Source of the DNA: Paramecium pentaurelia
Lineage: Eukaryota > Ciliophora > Oligohymenophorea > Peniculida > Parameciidae
Direction: 5' to 3'
DNA: 64,000 nucleotides
NCBI GenBank assembly: GCA_905183005.1
Contig: CAJJDO010000113.1
Span: 311,364-375,363, forward strand
Position numbers and translations under genes: made by a program. The first letter of the stretch is position 1, and each line of letters starts with the position of its first letter. This document shows, one piece after another, positions 26,060 to 39,100 of the stretch. Below the pieces are notes generated by a model. The model saw only the letters and a list, made by a program, of their open reading frames with translations, made no database searches and was not told the DNA's origin.

Positions 26060-27157
26060 TCATGAATATTGTAAAACCATTGGTGAAAAATCATCACCTA
26101 TAGCAACTAATTTTGTTTTATTATCATTTATTTTCAATTATCTCACACAACCCTTATTCATTGCTCCAAATCCATATAAACATTAACCAGAATCATTATC
26201 AAAAAATAATAAATTGCCATCTCCGCATCCTGCTATTGTCATATTATAAATAGTCTCTATAGAAAATACAGCATCTTTAGCCTTCATCATAGAAACTGGT
26301 TTGAATCCAGCAACTATATCAATTATTTTACAAGTTGCATCAGCACTACCAGTAATTACTAATAAATTAATTAGAAATCTTACTAAAATTTTATTAATGC
26401 ACTGCTAAACCATTAATAGATCCTTTATGAATTTAACTCTAATTTACTAATTTATTTGTTCTCATATCATGAATTACCAATGTCCCATCATTTGTACCTG
26501 CTGTAATTACAAGATTGTTATTCTCTCCATCTGAATACAATAAACATTTAGATACTGCTCCTTTATGAGTATTTTTAGACATCACTGGTTCTCCTTCATT
26601 TATATCCCAAAATACTACAGTACCCTATTTATCACCACTTACACATAATGAATTTCTCCAATCAAAATCTAATACTGCACTTTTATGTGGTCCAAATAAT
26701 TTTCTACTTTCTGACATTGAACTTAATTACCAAATTACCAATGTTTAATCATATGAACTTGATATACAAACTGACTATTCATCTACCATCAATTTAGTAA
26801 TAGATCCTTAATGTCCAAGTAGATCATTACATCTTACTCCCTTTGCATCCCATAAACAAATCTTACTATCCATCCCTGCTGATACTATTTAACCATTTTA
26901 CAAATGCTATACTGAACTAACCCATTCTGTATGTCCATATCTTTTTGCATATAATTCTTTCTCATATTTCATTGAAGATAGATTATAACATCTTAAACCA
27001 TGATCAGCAGATCCAGTAACTAAATGATCTTTCATAATATCCATACAGAAGATCTCTCTTCCATCTATTGAATTAATTATTAAATACGTCCAGGTTCTAA
27101 TGCCATACTATTGGTTGGACCCTTTCTCCATTAAGATAACAATTATGGTGATAACAT
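26060..27157 (-). CDS. WD40-repeat protein (349 aa)
   Basis: Two introns (23 and 25 nt) leave 350 codons exactly. After a short N-terminal segment there are six or seven WD40 blades with recognisable GH and WD ends, for example GHTEWVSSVQ...KICLWD, GHQGSITKLM...TLVIWQ and THKGAVSKCL...TLVIHD. It fills one complete beta-propeller and little else, so it is probably an adaptor or scaffold. I cannot place it in a named subfamily. Its start lies only 24 bp downstream of the NDUFAF3-like gene's stop on the same strand. Confidence 0.85.
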
Positions 27158-27181
27158 TTCTACCTATATATTAATATTAAT

Positions 27182-27699
27182 TCATAAATTTTAAGGAATC
27201 ATAAAAGCACAAACATCTCTTTGTTCTTCACTACAAAAATTGAAATGACTGCATGCCTCAAATGTTGCAACCACATCCACTTTAATACCATACTTTTTAA
27301 ATTTCTCAAAATATGAATCTGGTAAATCCTATTTCTCTCTTCCTGTCCCAATCAATACATAACCTATTTATATATATATAGATTATTTTTACTTGGTCTT
27401 GGTTTAATCACTTCTAAAATATCAAAACTATGTGCTCTTATATCAGCTGCAGTCTATACATCCCATAAAAATATTTATTAAGGAAATATTAATATACTTC
27501 CTGGATACCAAACATCATTCACTGAAAAATATCCATTACCCAATCCAAACACTTGCTATAAAAATGGTTTGTTATGTAGAGTTGGATCAATAAAATCAAA
27601 TATATATTCTGTTTTCCTTTTATTTTGCTTTGTATCATAAAATTCTCTAGGTTTATTTATTGATGGATCCTTAAATGGTAATTCAGTCTTCCTCTCCAT
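27182..27699 (-). CDS. NDUFAF3-like Mth938-domain protein (complex I assembly factor)
   Basis: One 29-nt intron leaves 163 codons. The protein matches the Mth938/DUF498 fold of NDUFAF3: a conserved VNDVWYPGSILIFPQQIFLWDV block, then DIRAHSFDILEVIKPRP, the glycine-rich YVLIGTGR turn and a closing ACSHFNFCSEEQRDVCAFMIP block. In mitochondria NDUFAF3 partners with NDUFAF4 during early complex I assembly; a mitochondrial location is inferred here from the family, because no clear presequence is present. The length is normal. Possibly co-expressed with the WD40 gene that follows after 24 bp. Confidence 0.88.
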
Positions 27700-28026
27700 T
27701 ATTCTTTATTTTATCTATTCCATATTTACAGTCACATTTTTCTTATCAATGTTTTAATTTTAACAAAATAAAAATTTTGGAAGCCTTCTTAATTATAACA
27801 TATTAATATAAATATTATCAAGAAAATTGTATGAATTCAAAAAAGAACATTGCCAGGCAGATAGTAAAAATGTTAATTTTAATCTTTCTTTATGGAAATT
27901 AATAAGAAAATCAATTATTTTTTGTGATATTACTTAGATTATATTATAAGAATACACATCTATATTTTGAATTAATATAAATAATACCTTACTCTCTATT
28001 TTACCATAAAATAAATTAATAGTTTC

Positions 28027-29509
28027 ATGTATAAATCTGTCACTCTATTAAAACATCTTGTAGCTAATGCTAGTTTAGGTTTTGTGTATTTTGGATACTC
28101 AGTTGGTTATTTGAATCCTGCATTGTAAACAGTAGACATAGTTTTTGGAATCACAGAAAATGTTGATTATTTTAATGGTCTATTGTCAGGTATTTAATAT
28201 TCTAACTTAGCAATTATGACTATTGGAGCTGCAATTGGAGTTTTAATTATGCCTAACATGTTGCAATATTTTAGTAGAAGGCAATCATTAATTATTTTGG
28301 ATTTCTTTGGAATTTTTGGATATGGAATTTAATTAGTAGGTGATTGGAACTTTCTTGTTATTGGGAGATTTGTAGCAGGAGTAGTACTAGGCCTTAATTC
28401 AGCATTAGTAAATAAATTAATCTAATTTTATTAAGGATCCCGTTTATGTTAACGAGTTTAGTCCTCCAGAACTTCAAGGAGCATTGGGTTCTATCATGAC
28501 TATGTCTGGTAGTTTTGGTTTGTTTCTTTCTTTCACAATAGGATTATGGTATATTGCAATAATTATATTTATTTAGGTATAAATAAAGTCCAACCATAGA
28601 TGATCAATATTGGAGAGTTGGGTTTTCTTTTCCTTTGTTAGTTTGTGCATATCGTACTTACAATCTCATTAGTAACTTTAAATTAGATTCACCGAATTAT
28701 TATATCAGTGTAAATGATGAAACAAATGCTATCGAATCAATAAAAATGATATATTAAGAATAATACATATAAGATGTATTAAAATAAACAAAATAAAATT
28801 AAAAGTATTGAAATTATTCAAATGTAGACAAAATACAAATTAAAATGAATCATATAAAGATTTGTTTTATGGAAGATTATTTAGGAATTTAGTTAGAATA
28901 TCTTTATTAGCATGTATAGGACAAATGCTAGGAATTAATGCTGTTATATTTTATTCAACCTAAATCTTTAATGAGATTACAAATAATGATGTTTAGAAAT
29001 CAAATATTTTAAATCTCTTTATACCTTTATTAGGCATTCTTGGAGCATTTTTAATGGGTTTTATATTAAATAGAATGACCAGAAAAAACTTCTTTTTATT
29101 AGGAGCTGTAGCATGTGTATTAGTAGAATTACCTCTTGGATATATGACATCATTATAAGAATAACCAGCTATTCTAATAGTGGTATTTATATTACTCTTT
29201 ATTTTGTTATTTTCTACAACAATAGGACCAGCATTTTGGGTAAATTATAATTTTAAATAATAGGTTGTAATGCCAGAAATGGTTTCTCCAAAAGGTGTTT
29301 GTCTTGCAACAAGTGTGAATTGGCTTGGCACAGCTATTGTGGGTCAATTCTTTCCAATACTAGTCTCTTCTTTCAGCATATCTGTTTGTTTTTACATCTT
29401 TTCATTTGCAGGAATCTTAGGGATAATATACATATAATATGATTTTAAAACAGACCCAAAAAATGTAGACACTTAGTAAAATACGGAATTGGTGATTTTA
29501 AATTAATGA
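28027..29509 (+). CDS. Sugar-transporter-type MFS permease
   Basis: Twelve-helix major facilitator of the sugar porter type. Four introns (28, 28, 23 and 24 nt) leave 460 codons, the family's normal size. The family signature PVYVNEFSPPELQGALGS follows helix 4, and the second half has helix 7 with GQMLGINAVIFYSTQIF, like the sugar-binding helix of GLUT/inositol carriers. The intron at 28408-28435 ends AAG rather than TAG. The canonical PESPR motif after helix 6 is degenerate, so the substrate cannot be predicted. Divergent from the NDUFAF3-like gene, with 327 bp between starts. Confidence 0.85.
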
Positions 29510-30387
29510 TTTCCAATTTGTATTATTTTTTTTAAGTTAGAATAACAAACTTCAAAATTTTTAATTTTTTGTTTATAAATATTATAATACAATAAAAATT
29601 TATTTCATACATTTTTAATAGTAGAAAATCTGTTTTGAGATTTTTGATTAAAATTCTTATAATGAACACTTATTAAGTAATTATGTTTAGATATTAATCA
29701 TTAATTAAAAATTAAAAACAGTTTATAGTTATCAACTAATTTATTATATGTTATTTAGAGACATTAGAAGGTTTTATATGAATGGTAAATTAAGTTATTC
29801 TTCTTACTTTCTTTTCAATCAAAAATTAAATTACTTTTTTTATATTAGTCTTTAATTTTCTTATACTAGTTTAAATTTCAAAAATACTAGATGCTTAACA
29901 AAATATAATTAAATTTACCAAAAAGAGAAGTAACTAAATAATAGAAAAAAGTTCAACTTATTTAATTATCAATGAACCTATGATTTTATTAATAAAAATA
30001 GAATTCATTTCCACTAGATTTGCGATAATTATTTAAACAAAATTTTCATAAGATCGTTCACTTAAGTTGAGTGTATAACATATTGCTCAAATTAAGTGAG
30101 CATCAAAAATTATATTTTTAAATAATCTATATAATTTTATTCAATATATTATTACTAAGTTTTATAAATGAGTTTCATTATTGTATATCATCTTGATTTG
30201 TTGAAAAATAAGATCTTCTATGTGTGAATATTGAAATGGAATTATTGGGTCAGTAAATTATCGATAGAAAAGAAAATTAGAAGAGTTATTCAGGCTTTAG
30301 CCAAATACTAAGCTTGAAAGGATATATATAGATAATACTTAATTAAGAAAATCAATAATTGTAAAAAATAATGATTTTAAGTAAAGC
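29510..30387. other. Intergenic, no gene seen
   Basis: About 880 bp of AT-rich DNA between convergent genes. I found no frame with conserved features on either strand. Confidence 0.5.
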
Positions 30388-30990
30388 TCATTTCTAATAT
30401 AAAATTTTCATAATATCATTATGCTGGGCTTTTAATATTGATTTTGCTGTTTCAATAGCCGAATTCTTATTAGTCTTTTCTCTTATATTCCAGTCTAATG
30501 AATCAAAAATGTTAGTAAAATTTTCTTTTAAATTCTCTTTTAATCTTTGTTAATTCGAAATTGAGCAAGAAAAAGGGTTTTTGGTATGTTAGATCTTTTG
30601 CATCTATTTAATTTACTTTCTTATCTGTGTGGAAGCTAAATTTAAACTGCTTCCAACATTTTACTCCTTAAAATCAACATCATTCACAAAAGTTTCCGAT
30701 TTTATATCTTTAATACTATATTAATTTAAAGGGAAGTGACCTCCTTGCATGATTTCAATGTGCAAGAAGTCAGATCCCAAATACAATTCTATATTTCCAG
30801 TTTATTTACAAATTGAAACAAAAAAAACTGAGCGTTTAAGGAAAAACTTTCTATTTCTTTTCTCTTTCTTACTAAATGATGCTCTAGATGAATCAATGTT
30901 CCTCATTTTTGAATGGCTATCTCTAAAATCCATTTCAAAATTTAAAGGGACTTTATAAAGTTTATCAATCTCAAGATTTGAAAAATTCAT
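30388..30990 (-). CDS. Hypothetical protein (200 aa)
   Basis: An intronless frame from the ATG at 30990 to the TGA at 30388-30390. The N-terminal half is basic (SFSKKEKRNRKFFLKR), followed by IELYLGSDFLHIEIMQGGHF and a Gln/Lys-rich helical C-terminus. The codon composition is more varied than the surrounding DNA, which argues for real coding. No domain recognised. It stands alone in a gene-poor stretch. Confidence 0.5.
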
Positions 30991-31725
30991 TAAATATTGT
31001 TAATTAATTAATCAGATTTATGAGATAAGAACAGATGAATAAAATTAATTATTATATGTAAATTGGATTAAGACTTCATTAAAAAGACACAATGATAAAA
31101 AATTTACAATTTATGCAATATTTTATGGTCACTTTATAAAATAATATTCATCTAATTAATATAACTTTAAAAAATATTATTATTAATAATATTAGGATAA
31201 TATATTTGATTTCTTTTTTCGAATTAAATAAGTATCTATAAACATATTTATTTCTTAACCTTTTTAATTCTGTTATTGTAAAATTATGTTTAATGTTTAA
31301 TAGATAATTCATTAAATTTAAATTTTTATCCTAAGTTAAATATCCTTTAAATACAGATAAGTATGTTCAGATAATCAAGTTATACTTTTAGTTTTTTAAC
31401 TCTCCTACATTATGAAGGATATTCATTCCTCTTAAATTTTGTAATAATTATAAATAAAAATCCTCTAGTATTCAACCAGTAATATAAAATAAATAAATGA
31501 ATATATATTATTTTTTTTAACTAAGAACTAATTATTTGTGTTTATTCCTACTTATAAAAATAATTGTTATAAATAATCAATCAAGTAGTTGATTAATATT
31601 GGTTAGAATCAAATATTTAATAAAGATGTTGTGTAATTGATTATATTATTAAAGTTTCCTCTGATCCATATTAATAATAATATATAATACTAAATCATGA
31701 TATCATCAACCTATGTTGAATTTAG
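30991..31725. other. Intergenic, no gene seen
   Basis: About 735 bp of very AT-rich DNA without any supportable gene or repeat. Confidence 0.5.
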
Positions 31726-32153
31726 ATGAAGTTTTTTAGTTCTAATAAGTTGGTAAAGGTTGGATATTGTTTCTAATCAGAATTTAATTTAGAAATATTT
31801 TTTTTGTTTATTTAAAGTGACTTGAATATTGATTTTGATGTCATGATCAATCCTTTCTATATAGATATTTGTTAGTTCTCATGTTGTCTCTATTTTTTAA
31901 TTTAATTTTATTTATATAGTAAAATCTCCCCAGAATTGTAGTCAACCAAAACTGATGTGTTGAGAATATAAACTTTAGGTTTCCTCCTATGCTTTGACTA
32001 CTGTGGAGCCACAGTACCTAATTTTTTATATAAGTTTATAATATATTTAGCTGATGAGTAGTTGATGGAGTGAAGTTTAGAAGCCTTTTATATATATAAA
32101 TAACTAGCTTACTTAATGAATAGATAAGTGATCAGTCATTACACTTTCAATGA
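31726..32153 (+). CDS. Hypothetical hydrophobic protein, splice form uncertain
   Basis: From the ATG at 31726 a frame encodes MKFFSSNKLVKVGYC..., hydrophobic stretches (DICQFSCCLYFLIQFYLY) and the distinctive TDVLRIQTLGFLLCFDYCG. Unspliced, it stops at the TGA at 32071-32073 (115 aa). Removing a 23-nt GTA...TAG intron at 32058-32080 extends it to the TGA at 32151-32153 (134 aa). The same frame also continues past the TGA with sensible residues, so the locus may be a decaying gene. It has two possible transmembrane helices and no recognised family. Confidence 0.35.
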
Positions 32154-32601
32154 GTTATTATTTTAATGAGAGACTTATCTTCTTTACTTTTTTTGGCTTC
32201 ATCTTTGCTCTCAAATCTTTAAATTTTTATTCAAACATTGTTATTTATCAAATTATTTAATAATTAAAATCCTTGTAATATAAGACTTTAGAATCTCAAA
32301 GTTATCAAAATGAAATTAGATTTAAATGATAGTCAGAAAAGTATATATCAACCTAATGTTTAAAAATTAGCAAGTTATTTTATTCATAAAATGAAAATTT
32401 TTAATAATTTTATTAGTTTTTGTAAATAATATATCTTTATTTTATGCTACTTAAAAAGAACGAATTTTTATGAAAAAATTTAGAAAAACAAAAAATACAG
32501 ATAATTCTAGAGTTATAGTTATATTTGGATCTAGTAATAAACATTTTTTTTGAATTACAAAAGTATTTAATTAATAAAACAAATATGATATAAATAATGT
32601 T
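32154..32601. other. Intergenic, no gene seen
   Basis: About 450 bp between two convergent small genes. AT-rich; nothing recognised. Confidence 0.45.
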
Positions 32602-33125
32602 TCATTGTTATTTTATCAGAATATGTTATCGATTTAAAAATCGTTTTAGTATTTCTTCATCCAGATATTCTTTATAATGAAATTTATGCCAAAAAATTTT
32701 ACCCAGTTTCTCATAAATAAATTCGGTTGTTTATTAATGATTCTGGTTTTTAGACTCTTCCTATAAAGAATTATAGTCACAATAACTAATTTTTTTACTT
32801 GTTTTAGCCAATTGAATACTCCCATCAGATACATCTATCACTATATTAACATTTTCAATAATGGAATTTTGTTTGTTATGAGTTTGATAATGTTCATTGA
32901 ACTAATTTCCATTATTTTTAAAATTCTTCATAATATACTTTGCAGTGGAATATTTTATCTAAAGTTTTTATGCAGCCTTTAATATATCATAAACTATACT
33001 TATCGAATTGATACATTCTCAGAAATTACTAAATTGATCAAAGATTATTTTCTATTGGGTTCTAATCTCTTGTGGTTTCTTAATTTTACAATGGATTTTT
33101 TGATAGGTATGTTTATTTTCGACAT
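32602..33125 (-). CDS. Small helix-turn-helix protein (166 aa)
   Basis: One 23-nt intron (32977-32999, ending AAG) leaves 167 codons exactly and joins the two halves of a homeodomain/transposase-like helix-turn-helix: SLINLVISENVSIRQAAQKL followed by QIKYSTAK, the pattern in which the second helix fits the major groove. The rest is hydrophilic with an aromatic segment (KIFWHKFHYKEYLDEE) and no catalytic motif. This type of short HTH protein could be a domesticated transposase N-terminus or a DNA-binding regulator (inference). It stands isolated in AT-rich DNA. Confidence 0.65.
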
Positions 33126-34274
33126 AATATAATTTAATTAAACAATTAAGAACTATTGCATAAAAAGAACATTACAATAAATGGAAAATTTTAATTTTCA
33201 ATTATTATTTTTTCTGATTCACTTTAAATAAATTTTCAATTCACATAAATAAATGGAAATTAAATTAGCAGAATCTAACTCTAATTTCTAAGCTATAATA
33301 TTTAAGCTAAAAAAAGAAGTTTATATATCATCCAAATGCATTAATTTCAAGATAAGTAATTATTTTTCATAAGGAGTATAAAATTGTTTTCAGGTTACAG
33401 TGATAAGTTCATTATAAATACTTTATCAAATCTAATTAATGCAGTTATAAAATCAATTTTGATCAGTATTCAATTCAATTTTATAATTTTTATAAACTGA
33501 CATTTCAAAGGATGAAATTCACTTGACTACTCATAAAATGATTTTAAAACTGAATCGACTGAATCAATTACTTATTTATGAAATACTTTTTCTTCTGAAA
33601 AATTTTTAAGTCCAAATTTAAAATTTTCAGAAACTTTAATTAAAATGAATAAAAGAATACATATTTTGTAATCGAAAAGCTTGAAAATAAATTACTAATA
33701 TCTAAGAGAAACCGCTAATAAATAAATAGTATTTTATTATTTTTAATTGAATCTAACCAACATCTTATATGGTTTAATTAAATGAGATAATATATTATAT
33801 TTATATCTTTGATACTTTATGAAGGATTGGCTGATTTATGAATCGACCTTAAATTAAATGTAGAATTGAAAATCTAATATCAAATAATACTAAGGTGAAA
33901 GAATTACAAATCTAAGGAATTTATATAAAACTTAATTTAGATTAAAGTATGAAAATTATTTTTTTAAGAAACTTAATTAAATCAAATAAATTAATAATAG
34001 ATAGAAATTATTAATAAAAAAATTTTAAATTATAAAAAATTAATCTTTTGCCAACCAATTAAACTCTTTTTAACTATAAATAGTTCAGTTATATGTATTT
34101 AATAATTAGAATTCTGTTAAAATCCTAAAGATTGACCTGCCTAAAAAATTTTGCTATTATATCTCAACTATATAAACGATGCTTACAATCTTTATTATTA
34201 TTATTTTAATTAATAAAAACATTTAATAAAAATAAATAAAATGATATAAAATTTAGTAATAATATTCTAAAATA
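33126..34274. other. Intergenic, no gene seen
   Basis: About 1.15 kb of AT-rich DNA with no supportable frame, RNA gene or repeat. Long for an otherwise compact genome. Confidence 0.5.
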
Positions 34275-35199
34275 TCATTTTTTTCCAGCTTTTTTTTAAT
34301 TTGCCTATGCTTTTTTAGGATCTTATGCCTATTGTTTTTCTAAATTCTCAAAAAATTTATCAGGATCCTAATAATTAGGATTTGAAGGTTTTAATGTAGT
34401 TTCAATCCATGTATCTAAATCCTTTTAATAAAATATTTGTATTACATCAATATCTTATTTTTTTTCTGCATCTTAATCCATTTTTACTTTATCACTCCAA
34501 AGTGTTCCTTTTTTAATCTTAGATTAAATTAATTATATTTTTTTTTCCATTTCTTTTTCATGCAATTAGTTAATATTTACTTTTCTTTAAATATTACTAG
34601 ATCCTGTAATTAAGCCTCCTTCTTTAAAAAAATCTGATGCATATTCTGGATTTTTATAAATTTTATCTCCTAAGGCAGCAACTGGTAAACTAAATTTATT
34701 TATTCAAAATTACCCATTTCTCATTTAATAAAGATATTCTAATCTTTACTTTTTACCCATCATTTCTTCAATCTCATGTCTTTTTTCGCAATTAATTGGT
34801 GGAAATGTTTTAATGCCATATGGAACATCTTCAAGATGTCCTGATTATCCTTCTTTGAGATGAAGTCTTTATGCTCGAGGTTTCTTTTCTTAAGGATGAT
34901 GTTCAATAAATTATTTTCCTAATATGATAACTGCTATCGTATACCAGGAGGAAATTCTTATGATTTACCATCACCTGGTCTTGGTATACTTGTCTTAAGA
35001 TGAGGTACCCAAGTATAAAGATCTCCATATTTTGGATCAAAATGTACTCTTCCCAATGGTTGCTGAATTTCTCCTCCTGCAAAATCTGTTATACAATCTT
35101 AAGGTTTTATATGAATTTTCTATATAATTAATACAGGTTTACTTCTGAATAGTTAAATTTACAGGATTTCAAACCATTCCATGCTTACTAAGATTACAT
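34275..35199 (-). CDS. Conserved-looking hypothetical protein (283 aa)
   Basis: Three introns (23, 26 and 24 nt) leave 284 codons exactly; the start at 35199 is the ATG that keeps phase with the first intron. The protein has a glycine/proline-containing N-terminal half with motifs such as GGEIQQPLGRVHFDP and GHLEDVPYGIKTFPP, and a C-terminal half that is helical and strongly charged, ending in Lys/Gln repeats. The short PYG and FDP-type motifs faintly recall CFAP96/C4orf47 ciliary proteins, but I would not assign that name. No transmembrane helix; probably cytosolic or axonemal. Confidence 0.65.
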
Positions 35200-35340
35200 T
35201 TGTTCTACAATTATTTTAAGGTTTTATAAAATAAATTATTAAATTCATAATTATGGAAAACAATATAAGGTTCAAAAATAAAATTAGTTGATAATTATAT
35301 GTTTGATTCAAAAACAAATAGAAACAATAATAAATTAAAG

Positions 35341-35420
35341 AAATGATTATGTTAGTTAATAAATGATTATGTTAGTTAATAAATGATTATGTTAGTTAAT
35401 AAATTATTATGTTAGTTAAT
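35341..35420. repeat. 20-bp tandem minisatellite, four units
   Basis: Three perfect copies of aaatgattatgttagttaat at 35341-35400, a fourth with one substitution (aaattattat...) to 35420, and a partial fifth after it. It sits just upstream of a short open frame. Array length may vary between strains. Confidence 0.95.
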
Positions 35421-35443
35421 AAATTATTACACTAATTCTCAAA

Positions 35444-35908
35444 ATGAAATAATGTAAATTAAGTCAATATCATTCCTTACATCATGATAAATGCGACTTA
35501 GATATAAGCACAGAAAATGGATTTGAAAGTATAATACTTGATGAAGTTTTACACATTTAATATAATGATATTTATTATATCAAATAATTTTTCAAAGAAT
35601 AACATTTAATAAAAATTAACATTATTTTAGAAAGTCAAATTTATCTGAAAAGGAATGATGATAATATCATTAAGAATAACATTACTTAAAAATATACTTT
35701 GAAATTCATTTTAACTTCCAAATGGCTTATTTTCATAATTTATAGTAATATTGATTTCAATTAATTTTTAATAAAGATGTACATCAGCTTAATTAATAAA
35801 CACTCTATTTATCATCTTGTTGAATGGCATAAACTATTAACAATTTAAGTTTAGAAAAATTTAATAAAAATTAACTATTAAAATATTATACTTTAAATAT
35901 TCTTGTGA
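35444..35908 (+). CDS. Hypothetical ORF (154 aa), weak
   Basis: ATG at 35444 to TGA at 35906-35908 with no intron. The predicted protein is rich in Ile, Asn, Lys and Gln, with no clear domain. In this base composition a 155-codon frame can occur by chance, so coding is uncertain; the first 40 codons (QCKLSQYHSLHHDKCDLD) look the most protein-like. Confidence 0.25.
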
Positions 35909-36198
35909 TTATAAGGAAATCTAACTTGTAACTAAATATATCAATTAACATTTAGCAACTATTTAGGATAAAAAATATAATATTGATAATAGTTTGATTT
36001 TTGGCTATGTTAATGAATTATAATTTATTTAATTCTAATATGAATTTCTTTCATATGAATAAGCTAATAAATGTTACTTAAAAGTAATGAAGCAATTATG
36101 TTCATAGCCAATATCATTTTTGTTTCACAGATCTTTGCTATCATAATTTAAGTTTAATCTTCAACCTTTTCTATAAATGAATTAATTACAATTCTTTG

Positions 36199-39100
36199 AT
36201 GATGATAATTTTATTGATTCTGATGAGATCTAAATGTCAGGATCTATATTATGAAAGCTTTACTACAAGCACTTTTACAACAGATGAGGGTAAGAGTTTA
36301 TAGTAATAAGGATGGAACTTAAAAGGTCAATATGGAATATATAGCGATTGTGGTCCAACTAGGCTGTTTGGGGGTTATCAAAATTTTGCTAATGGTACAT
36401 CCATTACTTTATTAAAATAATTGCCACCTCATTATTCTATAAAGATTTCTGTCTAATTTTGGAAGTAAGAAGGTTCTAATATTTTAAAGGATAGATTCAT
36501 GGGATGATGAACATTTCTATCTATTTATAGATAATTAATAAGCATTTAGTGGCACTTATGATGTCTCTGGTATACCTAGGTGTGGTCTAACAAATTGGGA
36601 TGACAGAATTGTTTAAATAGACAGGGAATAATTGCACACTTATTAATCTGTTTTGATTTTAATGACGACAGATTTAGATACTTTTGATGTAAAACTGTTC
36701 TATAAACTTAGGAATTTTGGGGAATTCGAAACTTTAAACTTTATATTTATCCTTGTCCTGCAGGTTGCCAAATATGTGATTCAGGAAATACCAGAGTTGA
36801 TTGCATAGTATGGATAGTAATAGATTCAAGTCTGTTGGATGCAGATTTAGATCAGCTTGTAATTGATGGATGGGAGATAAAGAATGGATGTTAATAAAAG
36901 AGTTATTGTGCATGTATAATATTATTAATATAGCTATGCCAATATTAGGAGGATAGGGATGTTTTGGAAAAGGCACTATATTAACAAGAAGACTTAATTT
37001 ACCTCCTCATGATAAACTTAAATTAAAATTAAGATATATCTTTATTGATACTTGGGAAAATGAATTCACTTAAATTTTAATCGATGATACTATTATAAGT
37101 ACTTTCCCTTATAATTACGCTAATTAAGTTATTCGTAATTTATGTGGTTAAATATTTAATGAAAAAAATTAATTATTGGAATTGACAATATCTCATACAT
37201 CCTCATAAGCAACACTGAAGATTATTAATAATTTAGATTAAGGTCTTATTAATGAATCTTTCGGAATAAGAGATTTTCAAATCTTTATAGGTATTTAATT
37301 ACTGATAATTAGCATGTGTGTTTGGAGATTCATTTAATTAGGCTTGTGGAGTAATATGTGGTAATGGAATTAAAGAAGGTTTTGAATAGTGCGATGATGG
37401 AAATATTTATCCATATGATGGATGCTTTAATTGCGAGTACTCTTGTGTGGAAGGATGCTCTCATTGTGTCTTTGGAGTTTGTTTCGAATGTGAAGATTTT
37501 TATGAAATTTAACCTTATTTTAATACTTGTACCCCTAATTTAATGGACAAAAAAATATCATTATGGGAAACTTGTGATGATGAATTAAATTATTTAACTT
37601 GCAAAGACGGAAAGTTTTTTTGCCCATATAATTGTTAATTTTGCATCTTTGGATAATGTTAAATTTGCATTGAGAATTATGAATTGATTAATAATTAATG
37701 CGAACCGATATGCTAGGAATAATTTTTTACAAATGATATTGAATGTTAGGATTTTAACTTATTTGCTTTCGATTAATGTCATTAATGTAGCTTTGAACTA
37801 GAAGAAGGATGCTCATTGCACTCTCATGGATAGTGCATACAATGCTAAGAAGGTTGGGAATTCGATGAAGAATAATCCAAATGTAGACCAATTTGTGGAG
37901 ATTTTAATATTAGAGGGGATGAACAATGCGATTATTATTAAATTAAATCATATAAACAAGTATATAGATGTGAATTTTGTAAATATACTTGCCAACCTGA
38001 ATGTATTGATTGTTAATTTGGAATGTGTTATGAATGCTCCACAGGGTGGGAAATTAGGAATTTTAAATGCGAAACCATTTGTAATGATAATTTGATTAAT
38101 GGTTTGGAAGACTGCGATGATTCTAATACAATTAAATTTGATGGTTGCCACTAATGTCATAATGATTGTTAATAAGAATGTTCATATTGTTATAGAGGAA
38201 TATGTTTAGAGTGTATTTTTGGATGGAGATTGACTCAAGAATTCAAATGCCAATCTAATTGTGGAGATGGATTAGTAGCATTAATAAGTATTGAATAATG
38301 CGATGACAGCAACCTTATTTAGTTTGATGGGTGTCATCTCTGCTAATTAGAACAATTCTGTGGAGACGGAATAGTAAGTATTCCAGAATAATGTGATGAT
38401 ATGAATGAAATTCCTTATGATGGATGCTTTTAATGTTTGTATTAATGTGAATTAGATTGCAAATTTTGTAATTAAGGTGTATGTTAAATAGATTGTGAAG
38501 CTGGCTATTAATTTATAGATAATTAATGTCAAGAAATCTGTGGAAACGGAATAGTTACTATTTCTGAATAATGTGATGATATGAATCAAACTCCTTATGA
38601 TGGATGCTTTTAATGTTTTTATTAATGTGAATTAGATTGTGAATTCTGTAATGAAGGTATCTGTTAAAAAGATTGTGAGCATGGTTATTAGTTTATTGGT
38701 AATTAATGCCAGGAAGTCTGTGGAGATGGAATAGTTACTAATTCAGAATAATGTGATGATATGAATGATATTCCTTATGATGGATGCTATAAATGTGAGA
38801 TTGAGTGCTCAAATAATTGTTAATTATGCCAATAGGGCTAGTGCATATTATGCAATGAAAGTTATGCATTGTCATAAATGGAAAATTAATGTAAATCAAT
38901 ATGCGGAGATGGAATTTTGAAGGATGATGAAGAATGTGATGATAAAAACTTTATAGATAATGATGGATGCTCAAAAAATTGTAAAATTGAATAAGATTTT
39001 GTATGCAAAAATTTTGAATATACATTTACTTTATGTACTTACAAGCAATATCCTAAGTTTTAGGCTACTTTACTAAATCAAATTAGCTTCAATTCTTAAT

